From Actinocrispum wychmicini (GTDB lineage: Bacteria; Actinomycetota; Actinomycetes; Mycobacteriales; Pseudonocardiaceae), in NCBI RefSeq assembly GCF_004345645.1, contig NZ_SLWS01000002.1, positions 744,001 to 808,000 of the forward strand: a DNA stretch of 64,000 nucleotides, given 5' to 3'. The notes beneath the pieces are model-generated. The model made no database searches. It had not been told where the DNA came from and worked only from the letters and a program-made list of their open reading frames with translations. The position numbers were made by a program, and so were the translations under genes. Shown in pieces: positions 25,897-34,295 of the stretch (positions are counted from its first letter, which is position 1; every line of letters starts with the position of its first letter).

Positions 25897-27324
25897 ATGG
25901 TCGTGTTCCAGGGACGCGCCACCGATCTCGCGCTGCTGGACAGGCAGCTGCGCCTGGTCCGAGACGCGGCAGCGACCACTCGCGGACAAGCGGTGATCGT
26001 CACCGGCCGACGGCGGGTCGGGAAGTCTCGTCTGGTCCAGGAGTTCTGCGACCGCTCAGGCGTGCCGTACGTGGTGTTCCAGGCTTCCCGCGGTCGCAAC
26101 CCGGCCGCCGAGCGTGCCGACTTCACGGCCGCGCTCGCCCAGTCCGCCTTGCCCGGCGCGGATCTGGTCGCCGGGGCGGCCGGCACCGACTGGAACCAGA
26201 CCCTGCGTTCCCTGACGGTGGCCCTGTCCGAGCAGACGCCTTGCGTCGTCGTTCTCGACGAGGTGCCCTGGCTGGTCGAGCAGGACAGCGAATTCGAAGG
26301 CGCCCTGCAGACCGTTTGGGATCGGTACTTGTCGGCCAGGCCAGTGCTGTTGCTGTTGGTCGGTAGTGACCTGTCGATGATGGAGTCGCTCCAGGAATAC
26401 GGACGCCCTTTCCACGGCCGCGCCGCGCGCATGCTCGTTCGCCCGCTCGATCCCGCGGACGTGCAGCGGATGACCGCGCTTGAACCAGCCGAGGCCGTCG
26501 ACAGTTTCCTGATCACCGGCGGCTTCCCCGAGATCGTCCAACGATGGCGTCCGGGTACCAGCCGTACCGAGTTCCTTTCCGACCAGCTCGCGGATCCGCT
26601 CTCCCCACTGGTGATGGCCGGCGAACTGGCCCTGCTCGGCGAGGTCCCCGAGCCGTCGCACAGTCGCTCGGCCCTGGAAGCGATCGGGACCGGCGAACGT
26701 ACTTTCGGGACGATCGCGAACCGGGTCGGCGTGGGCAACCCGATCCCCTCCGGCACCCTCGCTCCCATCCTGAACACCTTGGTGGCCAAGAGGATCGTCG
26801 CGGTGGACACCCCGCTGTCCATTCGCCCCGACACCAAGAACAAGCGCTACCGGATCGAAGATCCGTACCTGCGCTTCTGGCTCGCCTTCCTGCACCGCGG
26901 TGTCCCGGAGGTGGAACGTGGGCGTGGTGACCTGGTCGCGGCGCGGATCGAACGGTCCTGGACGTCCTGGTGTGGCCGGGCCGTCGAGCCCGTCATCCGG
27001 GCGAGCCTCGAACGGCTGTTGCCGGACGACCGACTGCCCGGCGCCGAAACTGTCGGCGGTTGGTGGAACCGACAGAACAACCCCGAGATCGACTTGGTCG
27101 GCGCCGACCGCACACCCCGCGTCGCGTTCACCGGCTCCATCAAGTGGTTGGCGACCGAGCCGTTCGGCCAACGCGAACTGGAGAGCCTGATCGCGGGGTC
27201 CATGTCGGTGCCAGGACGCGACTACCCGACCCCTTTGGTCGCGGTCTCCCGCAGCGGCGTCGAAGAAGGACTGCCGTTGGCGGCTTCCTTCGGCCCCGAG
27301 GAGATCATCGCGGCCTGGCGTTGA
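25897..27324 (+). CDS. P-loop ATPase with DUF234 C-terminal domain
   Basis: 475 residues. The N-terminal ATPase shows FQGRATDLALLDRQL, Walker A as GRRRVGKSRL (~30-39), Walker B in CVVVLDEVPWL and LLLLVGSDLSMMESL. This is the layout of archaeal-type STAND ATPases (ATPase_2). After a winged-helix part (RIEDPYLRFWLAFLHR), the C-terminal DUF234 region has N-P-E-I-D-L-V and S-I-K, fitting a restriction-endonuclease-like fold. The biological role of these proteins is not established; they are sporadic and likely mobile. It is preceded by an AT-rich palindrome and converges on the monooxygenase gene with a 4-base gap. Confidence 0.85.
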   Translation: MVVFQGRATDLALLDRQLRLVRDAAATTRGQAVIVTGRRRVGKSRLVQEFCDRSGVPYVVFQASRGRNPAAERADFTAALAQSALPGADLVAGAAGTDWNQTLRSLTVALSEQTPCVVVLDEVPWLVEQDSEFEGALQTVWDRYLSARPVLLLLVGSDLSMMESLQEYGRPFHGRAARMLVRPLDPADVQRMTALEPAEAVDSFLITGGFPEIVQRWRPGTSRTEFLSDQLADPLSPLVMAGELALLGEVPEPSHSRSALEAIGTGERTFGTIANRVGVGNPIPSGTLAPILNTLVAKRIVAVDTPLSIRPDTKNKRYRIEDPYLRFWLAFLHRGVPEVERGRGDLVAARIERSWTSWCGRAVEPVIRASLERLLPDDRLPGAETVGGWWNRQNNPEIDLVGADRTPRVAFTGSIKWLATEPFGQRELESLIAGSMSVPGRDYPTPLVAVSRSGVEEGLPLAASFGPEEIIAAWR

Positions 27325-27328
27325 CGGC

Positions 27329-28801
27329 TCAGCTGAGTTCGAACTCGGCGAGGTCGACCTTGCGGGTTTCCAGCCAGTAGCGCCAGGTGAAGCCCGGCCA
27401 GATGGTCCGGTTGACGCCCATCGCGTCCAGGTACCAGCTGTCGCAGCCGCCCTGGCTCCAGATGCCGTTGGCCAACTGGCGCTGGATGCGGGTGGTGAAG
27501 TCGTCCTGGACCTCGGGGCGGACGTTCAGCGCCCGGGCCCGGCCGCGGTCCACCAGCGCGATGGCGTCGGCGACGTACCGGATCTGGGACTCGATCATGA
27601 ACACGACCGAGTTGTGGCCGAGGCCGGTGTTCGGGCCGAGCAGGAAGAACAGGTTCGGGAACCCGGAGACGGTGATCCCCTTGTGGGTCTGGATGCCTTG
27701 CTGCTGCCACTGTTTGGCCAGGTTGGCCTCGTTCAGCCCGACCACGTCGAGGTAGTCGAAGGCGTCGGTGACGTGGAAGCCGGTGCCGAAGATGATCGCG
27801 TCGACCTCGTGCTCGGTGCCGTCGGCGGTGACCACGCTGTGCTCCCGCACCTGGGCCACACCGGCGGTGACGACCTGCACGTTGTCCCGGTTGAGCGCCG
27901 GGTAGTAGTCGTTGGAGACCAGGACGCGCTTGCAGCCCATGGTGTAGTCCGGGGTGAGGTCGCGGCGCAGCGCCGGGTCCTTGACCTGCCGGGCGATGTG
28001 CCGTTTGGCCAGTCCTTCGGCCGCCTTCATCAGCCGGGCGCCGCCCTTGCTGTTGAAGCCGAGCGCCCGCGCCTCCAGCAGCCAGTAGAGCACGTTCCGG
28101 TAGGCGCGCTGGGCCCCTGGGACCGCGCGGAACACGCGCTTGGCCCACGCCGGCATCGCGTAGTCCGGCTTGGGCATGATCCACGGCGGAGTGCGCTGAA
28201 ACAGCGTCAGCGACTCCACCTCGGGCGCGATCTGCGGCACGAACTGGACCGCGCTCGCGCCCGTACCCACCACGGCCACCTTCTTGCCGCGCAGGTCGTA
28301 CGAGTGGTCCCAGGTGGCCGAGTGGAACGTCCTGCCCTTGAAGTCGGGCAGTCCCGGCAGTTCGGGGATGTGCGGAATGTGCAGCGCGCCAATCCCGGAG
28401 ACCAGGAACTGGGCGACGTACTCGTCACCGTTGCGGGCCAGCAGATGCCAGCGGCCGTCCTCGTCGTCCCACCTGGCGCTGGTCATCTCGGTACCGAACC
28501 GGATGTGCTCGCGCAGGGCGTACTTGTCCGTGACGCGGCGCAGGTAATCCCAGATCTCCTGCTGGGGTGAGTACGAGCGGCTCCACTTCGGGTTCTGCTC
28601 GAACGAGAAGGAGTACATGTGCGAGGGGATGTCGCAGGCGCAGCCGGGGTACGTGTTGTCGCGCCACGTGCCGCCGACGTCGTCGGCCTTCTCCAGCACC
28701 AGGAAGTCGTCCCGCCCGGTCTTCTTGAGCTGGATGGCCATGCCGAGGCCGGAGAACCCGGTGCCGACGATCACGACCCCGGTGTCGTAGCGCTTGCCCA
28801 T
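27329..28801 (-). CDS. Flavin-dependent Baeyer-Villiger-type monooxygenase
   Basis: 490 residues. The N-terminal FAD motif is VIVGTGFSGLG, followed by EKADDVGGTWRDNTYPGC. The type-I Baeyer-Villiger fingerprint FxGxxxHxxxW is present as FKGRTFHSATW, and a second GxGxxG (VAVVGTGASAVQ) binds NADPH. Such enzymes convert ketones to esters or oxidise heteroatoms. The divergent TetR gene 79 bases away gives the same arrangement as mycobacterial ethA/ethR. The ATG at 28801 has only modest upstream purines. Expression is probably repressed by the TetR protein through sites in the gap. The substrate is unknown. Confidence 0.9.
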   Translation of the reverse strand: MGKRYDTGVVIVGTGFSGLGMAIQLKKTGRDDFLVLEKADDVGGTWRDNTYPGCACDIPSHMYSFSFEQNPKWSRSYSPQQEIWDYLRRVTDKYALREHIRFGTEMTSARWDDEDGRWHLLARNGDEYVAQFLVSGIGALHIPHIPELPGLPDFKGRTFHSATWDHSYDLRGKKVAVVGTGASAVQFVPQIAPEVESLTLFQRTPPWIMPKPDYAMPAWAKRVFRAVPGAQRAYRNVLYWLLEARALGFNSKGGARLMKAAEGLAKRHIARQVKDPALRRDLTPDYTMGCKRVLVSNDYYPALNRDNVQVVTAGVAQVREHSVVTADGTEHEVDAIIFGTGFHVTDAFDYLDVVGLNEANLAKQWQQQGIQTHKGITVSGFPNLFFLLGPNTGLGHNSVVFMIESQIRYVADAIALVDRGRARALNVRPEVQDDFTTRIQRQLANGIWSQGGCDSWYLDAMGVNRTIWPGFTWRYWLETRKVDLAEFELS

Positions 28802-28834
28802 TGTCGTCCTCCAACGCCTCGCCGCGCGCTTATC

Positions 28835-28851
28835 TTACCGATAGTAGGTTA
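28835..28851. promoter_or_regulatory. Imperfect palindrome between BVMO and TetR genes
   Basis: TTACCGATAGTAGGTTA is a 17-base imperfect dyad in the only AT-rich part of the 79-base divergent gap; GGGTAGGAAAC nearby repeats a half-site. Position suits a TetR operator controlling both genes. Confidence 0.45.
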
Positions 28852-28880
28852 CTTCGGGTAGGAAACGGTAGAGTGAAGTC

Positions 28881-29516
28881 GTGACAAGCGCGGGCAAGAC
28901 CGAACGACGGCGGCGGATGCCGCGGGCCGACCGGGAACAGCAGATGATGACGGTCGCCGAAGCGGTCTTCGCCGAACGCGGGTACGCGGCCAGCTCCATG
29001 GACGAGATCGCGGAACGCGTCGGCGTGTCCAAGCCGATGCTCTACGAGTACTTCGGCTCCAAGGAAGGCCTGCTCGTGGCCTGCATCCGGCAGGTGCGGG
29101 CCGAACTGCACGACCTGACGGCCGAGGCCGTGATCGACGCCAGATCCCCCGAGGACGCGCTGCGCAAGGGCCTGATCACGTTCTTCCGGTTCACCGACGA
29201 GCACCGCCGCTCATGGGACCTGCTGCTGCGCACCGAGGCCGCCGTGGTCGGCCAGGCCGCGGTCGAGGAGATCGAAGCCGTCCGCCAGGAACAGACCAAG
29301 CTGCACATCGCGCTGTTCTCGGCCTACATGCCCGACGCGGACGCGCGGTCCCTCGAAGCGGCCGCCGAGATCCTCGTGGGCGCGTGCGAACGGCTCTCGG
29401 TCTGGTACGTCCGGCACGACGACGTGACACCGGAGGAAGCCGCCGAGCACATCATGCGGATGACATGGTTCGGCCTTCGAGGCGAAGTCACCGGCCACCT
29501 GGACCACTCTGAGTAG
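28881..29516 (+). CDS. TetR family regulator, probable repressor of the monooxygenase
   Basis: 211 residues from GTG at 28881. The N-terminal TetR helix-turn-helix is clear: AVFAERGYAASSMDEIAERV then GVSKPMLYEYFGSKEGLL. The ligand-binding helices include a conserved WDLLLRTEAAV segment. It is divergent from the Baeyer-Villiger monooxygenase, which is probably its main target, as in the EthR/EthA pair. The effector could be the monooxygenase substrate or a fatty-acyl-like molecule; nothing in the sequence decides this. Confidence 0.9.
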   Translation: MTSAGKTERRRRMPRADREQQMMTVAEAVFAERGYAASSMDEIAERVGVSKPMLYEYFGSKEGLLVACIRQVRAELHDLTAEAVIDARSPEDALRKGLITFFRFTDEHRRSWDLLLRTEAAVVGQAAVEEIEAVRQEQTKLHIALFSAYMPDADARSLEAAAEILVGACERLSVWYVRHDDVTPEEAAEHIMRMTWFGLRGEVTGHLDHSE

Positions 29517-29621
29517 CGCGGTGTACCCCACTGGATCGATCCCTGGCCGGTGAAGTGTCGGGATACGCCCGCAGGACGTCTAATGGTCACCAGCATTGTC
29601 CGCCAGGGAGAGGGGCAGACC

Positions 29622-29915
29622 ATGATGGAGCCGATCGAAGCCAACTACGTGCCCGACGGGGACGACTGGACCATCACCATCGTGGGCCGGGGGAAGACCC
29701 TCACCGCGAAAGCACCGGGCCTGATCGCCGCGCGCGACCGGGCCGACCAACTCGTGGAGGAGCTGGCCGGCGACGAGAAGAAGCGAACCGTGGTGCACCG
29801 CCTGGACGGCGACGCCCTGGAGTTCACCACGGCCTACCTCAACGCCCGCCTCGCCAAACCGGAGCCGCCAGCGGCGGAACCGGCTGAGCCAGATGAAGAG
29901 GCTAAGACGAGCTAG
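29622..29915 (+). CDS. Small acidic HicB-like-fold protein, function unknown
   Basis: 97 residues from ATG at 29622, with GGGAGAGGGG upstream; ATG at 29583 is an alternative. The N-terminal WTITIVGRGKTLTAKAPGLI followed by an A-R-D-R-A-D-Q-L-V-E-E-L helix resembles the partial RNase-H-like fold of HicB antitoxins, but there is no HicA toxin gene beside it and no DNA-binding domain. The tail is Pro/Glu-rich. Similar small proteins are, as I recall, common in actinobacteria. It ends 4 bases into the convergent DUF3618 gene. Confidence 0.6.
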   Translation: MMEPIEANYVPDGDDWTITIVGRGKTLTAKAPGLIAARDRADQLVEELAGDEKKRTVVHRLDGDALEFTTAYLNARLAKPEPPAAEPAEPDEEAKTS

Positions 29916-30133
29916 CGGAACAGCCGGCGCACCACCAGCACGGCCACCAACACGCCCACCCCGATCAGGGCGGCCTTGACCTTGGGGTCGTCGAACTTGG
30001 ACCGCACGGACGCGGTGGCGTCGTCCACCAGCTTCTTCGGGTTCGCCTTGGTACCGAGCTGGTCCAGGGTGGTCGCCAGCGCGTCCCTCGCCTGCTCGAT
30101 GTCACGCTGGATGATGTCGGGGTCGCGGGCCAC
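29912..30133 (-). CDS. DUF3618 membrane-anchored small protein
   Basis: 73 residues. It begins MARDPDIIQRDIEQARDALA, the typical DUF3618 opening with a regular amphipathic helix, and ends with a single TM helix (AALIGVGVLVAVLVV) and basic RRLFR. Such proteins are common in actinobacteria and are often encoded near phage-holin-like or stress membrane proteins; the function is unknown. ATG at 30133 has GGAGG upstream. It is followed on the other strand by a tRNA-like gene. Confidence 0.85.
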   Translation of the reverse strand: MARDPDIIQRDIEQARDALATTLDQLGTKANPKKLVDDATASVRSKFDDPKVKAALIGVGVLVAVLVVRRLFR

Positions 30134-30239
30134 TGGTCCTCCCTGAATCCGGGCCGAGCTCTCGGCGCACCACGGTAGATCACCCGAGCGACCCGCGCCG
30201 CCCCGGGATGCGGCTAGGCTGTCGCGAGTCGTGGAGTAA

Positions 30240-30313
30240 GGGGCCGTAGCCCAATTGGCAGAGGCATACGGTTTAGGTCCGTACCAGTGAGGGTTCGAGT
30301 CCCTCCGGCCTCA
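30240..30313 (+). tRNA. tRNA-like gene, anticodon UAG (Leu codon CUA) with short variable arm
   Basis: Cloverleaf by eye: acceptor GGGGCCG pairs with CGGCCTC (one G-U pair), a D-arm with GG in the loop, anticodon stem TACGG/CCGTA enclosing TTTAGGT (anticodon 30274-30276), a 5-base variable region CCAGT, the T-stem GAGGG/CCCTC with loop TTCGAGT, and discriminator A73. CCA is not encoded. UAG reads CUA, so leucine is the formal assignment and A73 agrees. Bacterial tRNA-Leu normally carries a long variable arm, however, and this one does not. Confidence 0.85.
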
Positions 30314-30367
30314 CTCGGGTGCTCTGACCAGCGTCACCACTAGATCGACAACTGCGGTGATCTTCGT

Positions 30368-30389
30368 CGGTTAGCAGACGGTTAGCAGA
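30368..30389 (+). repeat. Tandem 11-bp repeat next to the tRNA
   Basis: CGGTTAGCAGA occurs twice in direct succession, 55 bases after the tRNA. Repeated GGTTAGCA elements beside tRNA genes recall integrase arm-type binding sites in actinomycete integrative elements. No integrase gene is present, so this may be a remnant. Confidence 0.6.
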
Positions 30390-30530
30390 GGCCCCCGACA
30401 CCAGCCCAAGCAAAGCCGGTTCGGCTCGGACTACACGCGTGGCCCTGCGCTACGCGGCACACAAGTACGGCGCGGGCAACAACGTAGTAGGCCGTGTCTA
30501 CGTGAGACCGTCAGTGCCGGTCCCTAAGCT

Positions 30531-32207
30531 GTGCATGTGACACTCGTAGTCCCCGGCATCCAGAACTACGGCGAGGTGTTCACCCGTCGATGGGTAGTCG
30601 AGGTACTGCTCGATCTGACCGGGTACACCACAGACCGCGATCTTGGTTCCCTGCACCTGGTGGAGCCATCGTGTGGCTCAGGGGCGTTCCTTGGCCCTGT
30701 TGTCGAGCGCCTCATTGCAAGCGCCCAGACGTACGAACGCGACCTCGCCTCGCTTGGTGATGCGATCCGAGCATACGACCTCCAAGCCGAGCATGTAGAG
30801 GTCTCGCGCACGCTCTGCCGTGACCTCCTGATCACAAGCGGTGCGCCCGTGTCCACCGCGGAAGGGCTGGCTGAGCAGTGGATCGACCACGCGGACTTCC
30901 TACTTCCCGAAGCGGACGACAGTGCCGCTGACGTTGTGATCGGGAACCCGCCGTACATCCGTTACGACGACCTCTCGGACGACCTCGCGGCGCGGTACCG
31001 CAGCACATGGCCGACGATGCGCGGCCGAGGTGACATCTTTGTCGGGTTCATCGAACGGTCGCTGCGGCTGTTGAAGCCCGACGGAAAGGTCGGCTTCATC
31101 TGCGCCGATCGATGGATGCGGAACCAGTACGGGGCTGACCTGCGAGAGTTGGTGGCTCGCAATTACGCCGTTGAGCACATCTGGACGATGCATGAAGTGG
31201 ACGCGTTCGAGCTACCGGTCGCGGCGTACCCAGCGATCATGGTGCTCGGCAACCACGCCCAGGCGTCAGCCGTGGTTGCTGACACGACCAGCGAGTTCGG
31301 GGCTGCCAGCGCACGTTCTCTCGCGAAAGCCGCCCAGGACGAGGGTTTCGAGGAGTTCTCCGAAGTCGGAGTGAAGGCTCACCGGCTTCCGCACTGGTTC
31401 GACGGCGGCGAACTGTGGCCTACCGGCTCCCCCGCACGGCTGGCGCTGATCGAACATCTCAACGACCATTTCGGTCCTCTGCACGACTCGAACACCCAGA
31501 CCAAGGTCTCCATCGGGATCGCGACCGGCGCGGACAAGGTGTACGTCACCAAGGACCCCACTGTCGCGGAACCAGAGCGTGTTCTCCCGCTCGCAATGCG
31601 CCGCGACCTCATGTCCGGCACGTTCGAATGGCAGGGCAACTACCTGATCAACCCGTGGACCGACGACGGGTCACTCGTATCGCTCGCCGACTACCCCCAG
31701 ATGGCAGCGTACTTGTCCAACCATTCGCTCCTGCGTGAGCGGTTCGTGGCGAAGAAGGATCCGTCATCCTGGTACCGCACCATCGACAAGGTGCAGTCCA
31801 GCCTTACCGGCAAGCCGAAGCTGCTACTCCAGGACATGAAGACGACCATCCATCCCGTCCTGGAGACGGGTGGCCACTATCCACACCACAACTTGTACTA
31901 CGTCATCTCTGATACTTGGGACATGGAAGTCCTCGGCGGCATCCTGCTGTCTCGAATCGCCCAGGCGTTCATCGAGGCTTACTGCGTGCGAATGCGCGGC
32001 GGCACCCTCCGGTTCCAGGCTCAGTACCTCAAGCGCATCCGGGTACCCAAGCCCGATGAGATCGATGCGGACACCGCGGACGCCCTGCGGGTCGCATTCC
32101 GGACCCGCAACACCGACGCGGCAACGCAGGCGGCGGCTGCTGCCTACGGCATAGAACTGAAGGAATACGACCTGGTTCCTCCTGGTGGCGCGAAAGGCGC
32201 AACGTGA
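30531..32207 (+). CDS. Type II DNA adenine-N6 methyltransferase, PaeR7I/XhoI type
   Basis: 558 residues from GTG at 30531 (or GTG 30537). The SAM-binding motif is SCGSGAFLG and the catalytic motif IV is IGNPPYIRYDD, marking an N6-adenine methylase of the gamma, Eco57I-like layout. A C-terminal target-recognition region extends to ~540, with RGGTLRFQAQYLKRIRVP near the end as in type IIG/gamma MTases. It overlaps the downstream PaeR7I-like nuclease gene by GTGA (32204-32207), so the pair is co-expressed, and the methylase comes first, protecting host DNA. Specificity, by the partner, should be CTCGAG. Codon use looks less GC-biased than the flanking genes. Confidence 0.88.
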   Translation: MHVTLVVPGIQNYGEVFTRRWVVEVLLDLTGYTTDRDLGSLHLVEPSCGSGAFLGPVVERLIASAQTYERDLASLGDAIRAYDLQAEHVEVSRTLCRDLLITSGAPVSTAEGLAEQWIDHADFLLPEADDSAADVVIGNPPYIRYDDLSDDLAARYRSTWPTMRGRGDIFVGFIERSLRLLKPDGKVGFICADRWMRNQYGADLRELVARNYAVEHIWTMHEVDAFELPVAAYPAIMVLGNHAQASAVVADTTSEFGAASARSLAKAAQDEGFEEFSEVGVKAHRLPHWFDGGELWPTGSPARLALIEHLNDHFGPLHDSNTQTKVSIGIATGADKVYVTKDPTVAEPERVLPLAMRRDLMSGTFEWQGNYLINPWTDDGSLVSLADYPQMAAYLSNHSLLRERFVAKKDPSSWYRTIDKVQSSLTGKPKLLLQDMKTTIHPVLETGGHYPHHNLYYVISDTWDMEVLGGILLSRIAQAFIEAYCVRMRGGTLRFQAQYLKRIRVPKPDEIDADTADALRVAFRTRNTDAATQAAAAAYGIELKEYDLVPPGGAKGAT

Positions 32208-32917
32208 CGGCCAGCGACGAAGACTATAACGCGGCGATCAAGGCATTCTGGACGGGCCGTGACCTTCAGACAGAGAAACAGATTGCGAGCGGAAGAATTG
32301 ACGCGGGCACCCGCGGGTCAGTGACCGGCGGGAAGCATCTCAACGCCCTCCAGGAGTTGATCGCAGGCGAGTTCGCGCCGCTTGCGGAGCTCGGCGCCGC
32401 CGTACGGCGGGGTGGAAAGATCCGGCTTCCTGGCTATTACAGACGATCGAAAGACTGGGATATCGTGGTGACCTACAACGGCATCCTAGTAGCAGCCATC
32501 GAGTGCAAGTCCATGGTCGGCTCTGTCGGCAATAACTTCAACAATCGAGCCGAGGAAGCAATCGGCAACGCTGTTGACTTGCGGCGCAGTTACGAAGCCG
32601 GACTTGTGGGGACGATCAAGCCATGGCTTGGTTTCGTCCTTGTGTTCGAACGTACTCAAGGTTCATTGGCGCTGGTCGGTGATCAAGGTAGGCCACTGTA
32701 TCGAACAGACCCGTACTTCGACGATTCCTCGTACACAACCCGCTACCAACTGCTGTTCCATCGCCTCGTCCGCGACCGGATCTATGACGCTGCATGCCTC
32801 ATCACTTCAGTCAAGGGTGACGGCATCTACGACGAACCGCAGTCGGAGGTATCCACACGCAACCTGACGACAGCGATCGCGGAGAGAGTCGCGTACATTA
32901 AGGGCTCGCCCAAGTGA
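32204..32917 (+). CDS. PaeR7I family type II restriction endonuclease (predicted CTCGAG)
   Basis: 237 residues, the usual size of PaeR7I/XhoI enzymes. The shared pattern includes AIKAFWTGRD...QKQ-like opening, GSVTGGKHLNAL, LPGYYRRSKDWDIVV, AAIECKS and the GNNFNNRAEEAIGNA signature that I recall from PaeR7I. The PD-(D/E)xK site is Asp in KDWDIVV with Glu and Lys in ECK. Translation starts at GTG 32204 inside the methylase stop. More AT-rich wobble positions than in the neighbours support horizontal acquisition. Cleavage of unmethylated CTCGAG in phage or plasmid DNA is the expected role. Confidence 0.9.
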   Translation: MTASDEDYNAAIKAFWTGRDLQTEKQIASGRIDAGTRGSVTGGKHLNALQELIAGEFAPLAELGAAVRRGGKIRLPGYYRRSKDWDIVVTYNGILVAAIECKSMVGSVGNNFNNRAEEAIGNAVDLRRSYEAGLVGTIKPWLGFVLVFERTQGSLALVGDQGRPLYRTDPYFDDSSYTTRYQLLFHRLVRDRIYDAACLITSVKGDGIYDEPQSEVSTRNLTTAIAERVAYIKGSPK

Positions 32918-32957
32918 GATCGTTCCACTGACATCGGCATTGAACGTCGCGGAGACA

Positions 32958-34295
32958 ATGACGACCACTATTGCCCTTTTCACCCGTGACCTGCGTGTCC
33001 ACGACAATCCGGTGCTCACCGGGGCCGTCGGGGCCGGTGGGTTTGTGGTGCCGTTGTTCGTGTGGGACAGCGCGGTGACCGCAGCCGGGTTCGGGGCTGA
33101 GCCTCGGGCCCGGTTTCTCGCCGGGTGTCTCGCCGATCTCGACGAACGGTTGCGGGCCCGGGGTGGTGCGCTGGTCGAACGGCACGGTGACCTGGTAACC
33201 GAGGTGTGCCGGCTGGCCGAGCAGGTTGACGCGACCGAGGTGCACGTCGCCAGCGATGTGTCCGCGTTCGCCACGAACCGGGCCCGGCGGCTGGCCGACG
33301 CGCTCGCCGCACAGCGACGCCAGTTGGTCTGCCACGACGGAGTACACACCGTTGTCGCGCCGGGCGCGATCACGCCGCACGGACGCGACCATTTCGCCGT
33401 CTTCACCCCGTATCACCACAAATGGGCCGCCGCGCCACGACGGGCCGTGCTTCCGCCTCCGCGTCGGCTGCAAATGCCACCAGATCTGGACGCGTCGATC
33501 CAGCGCGACGACAAGGCCGGGGGCGAGACGCCGAGTCGTCGGAAGGCGCGCAGTTGGCTGTCGGATGGCTTGGACGCGTACCACGAACGGCACGATGATC
33601 TGGCCGGCGATGCCACTTCGCGGCTGTCGCCGTACCTGCACTTCGGCTGTGTGTCCGCGGTGGAGCTGGCCGCGGAGGCCGCTGACCGCCGCACCGAAGG
33701 CGGCGACGCGTTCGTGCGGCAGTTGGCGTGGCGGGACTTCCACCACCAGGTCCTCGCCGCCCGGCCGGACGCCGCGCACAGTGACTACCGGCCGCGTGGC
33801 GACCGCTGGCGTCAGGACGAGCAGGCGTTGCAGGCGTGGCAGCACGGGCAGACCGGCATTCCGATCGTGGACGCCGGCATGCGCCAGTTGCTCGCCGAGG
33901 GCTGGATGCACAACCGCGCCCGGATGATCACCGGCAGCTTCCTGACCAAGACCCTGTACCTGGACTGGCGCGCGGGCGCGGCGCACTTCCTGCGCCACCT
34001 GATCGACGGTGACCTGGCCAACAACAACCTCAACTGGCAGTGGGTCGCCGGCACCGGTACCGACACCCGGCCCAACCGGGTCCTCAACCCGTTGCGGCAG
34101 GCCGAACGCTTCGACCCGAGCGGCGACTACACCCGTCGTTGGGTGCCTGAACTGGCCGGTTTGGACGACCCGCGCCGGCCGTGGCGGCTGGGCGCCGAGG
34201 CGCTGCGGCGGCTCGGCTACCCGGCACCCATCGTCGACTTGGACGCCGCCCGCGACCGCTTCCGCGAGGCCCGCCAACTGGCTCTGGAACTGTGA
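32958..34295 (+). CDS. phr: Deoxyribodipyrimidine photo-lyase (CPD photolyase)
   Basis: 445 residues from ATG at 32958 (MTTTIALFTRDLRVHDNPVL). The N-terminal antenna-binding Rossmann domain is followed by the helical FAD domain with SRLSPYLHFGCVS, FVRQLAWRDFHHQ, IVDAGMRQL, WMHNRARMI and the strongly conserved NNNLNWQWVAGTGTD. It repairs cyclobutane pyrimidine dimers using blue light. The Trp residues needed for electron transfer lie in the expected segments. The nature of the second chromophore cannot be told. The 3' end overlaps the convergent membrane-protein gene by 79 bases. Confidence 0.95.
   Translation: MTTTIALFTRDLRVHDNPVLTGAVGAGGFVVPLFVWDSAVTAAGFGAEPRARFLAGCLADLDERLRARGGALVERHGDLVTEVCRLAEQVDATEVHVASDVSAFATNRARRLADALAAQRRQLVCHDGVHTVVAPGAITPHGRDHFAVFTPYHHKWAAAPRRAVLPPPRRLQMPPDLDASIQRDDKAGGETPSRRKARSWLSDGLDAYHERHDDLAGDATSRLSPYLHFGCVSAVELAAEAADRRTEGGDAFVRQLAWRDFHHQVLAARPDAAHSDYRPRGDRWRQDEQALQAWQHGQTGIPIVDAGMRQLLAEGWMHNRARMITGSFLTKTLYLDWRAGAAHFLRHLIDGDLANNNLNWQWVAGTGTDTRPNRVLNPLRQAERFDPSGDYTRRWVPELAGLDDPRRPWRLGAEALRRLGYPAPIVDLDAARDRFREARQLALEL

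Noticed and set aside
29622-29915. HicAB toxin-antitoxin system
   Set aside because: Only a HicB-like fold is suggested; no HicA-type dsRNA-binding toxin gene lies next to it and the neighbour is a DUF3618 protein.
30431-30530. Open stretch encoding V-A-L-R-Y-A-A-H-K-Y-G-A-G before the methylase gene
   Set aside because: It looks like it could be an integrase remnant, but no recognisable integrase motif or start is present, so it was not called a pseudogene.
30240-34295. Complete integrative element between attL and attR
   Set aside because: I looked for a second copy of the tRNA 3' end in the flanks and did not find one, and there is no integrase or excisionase.
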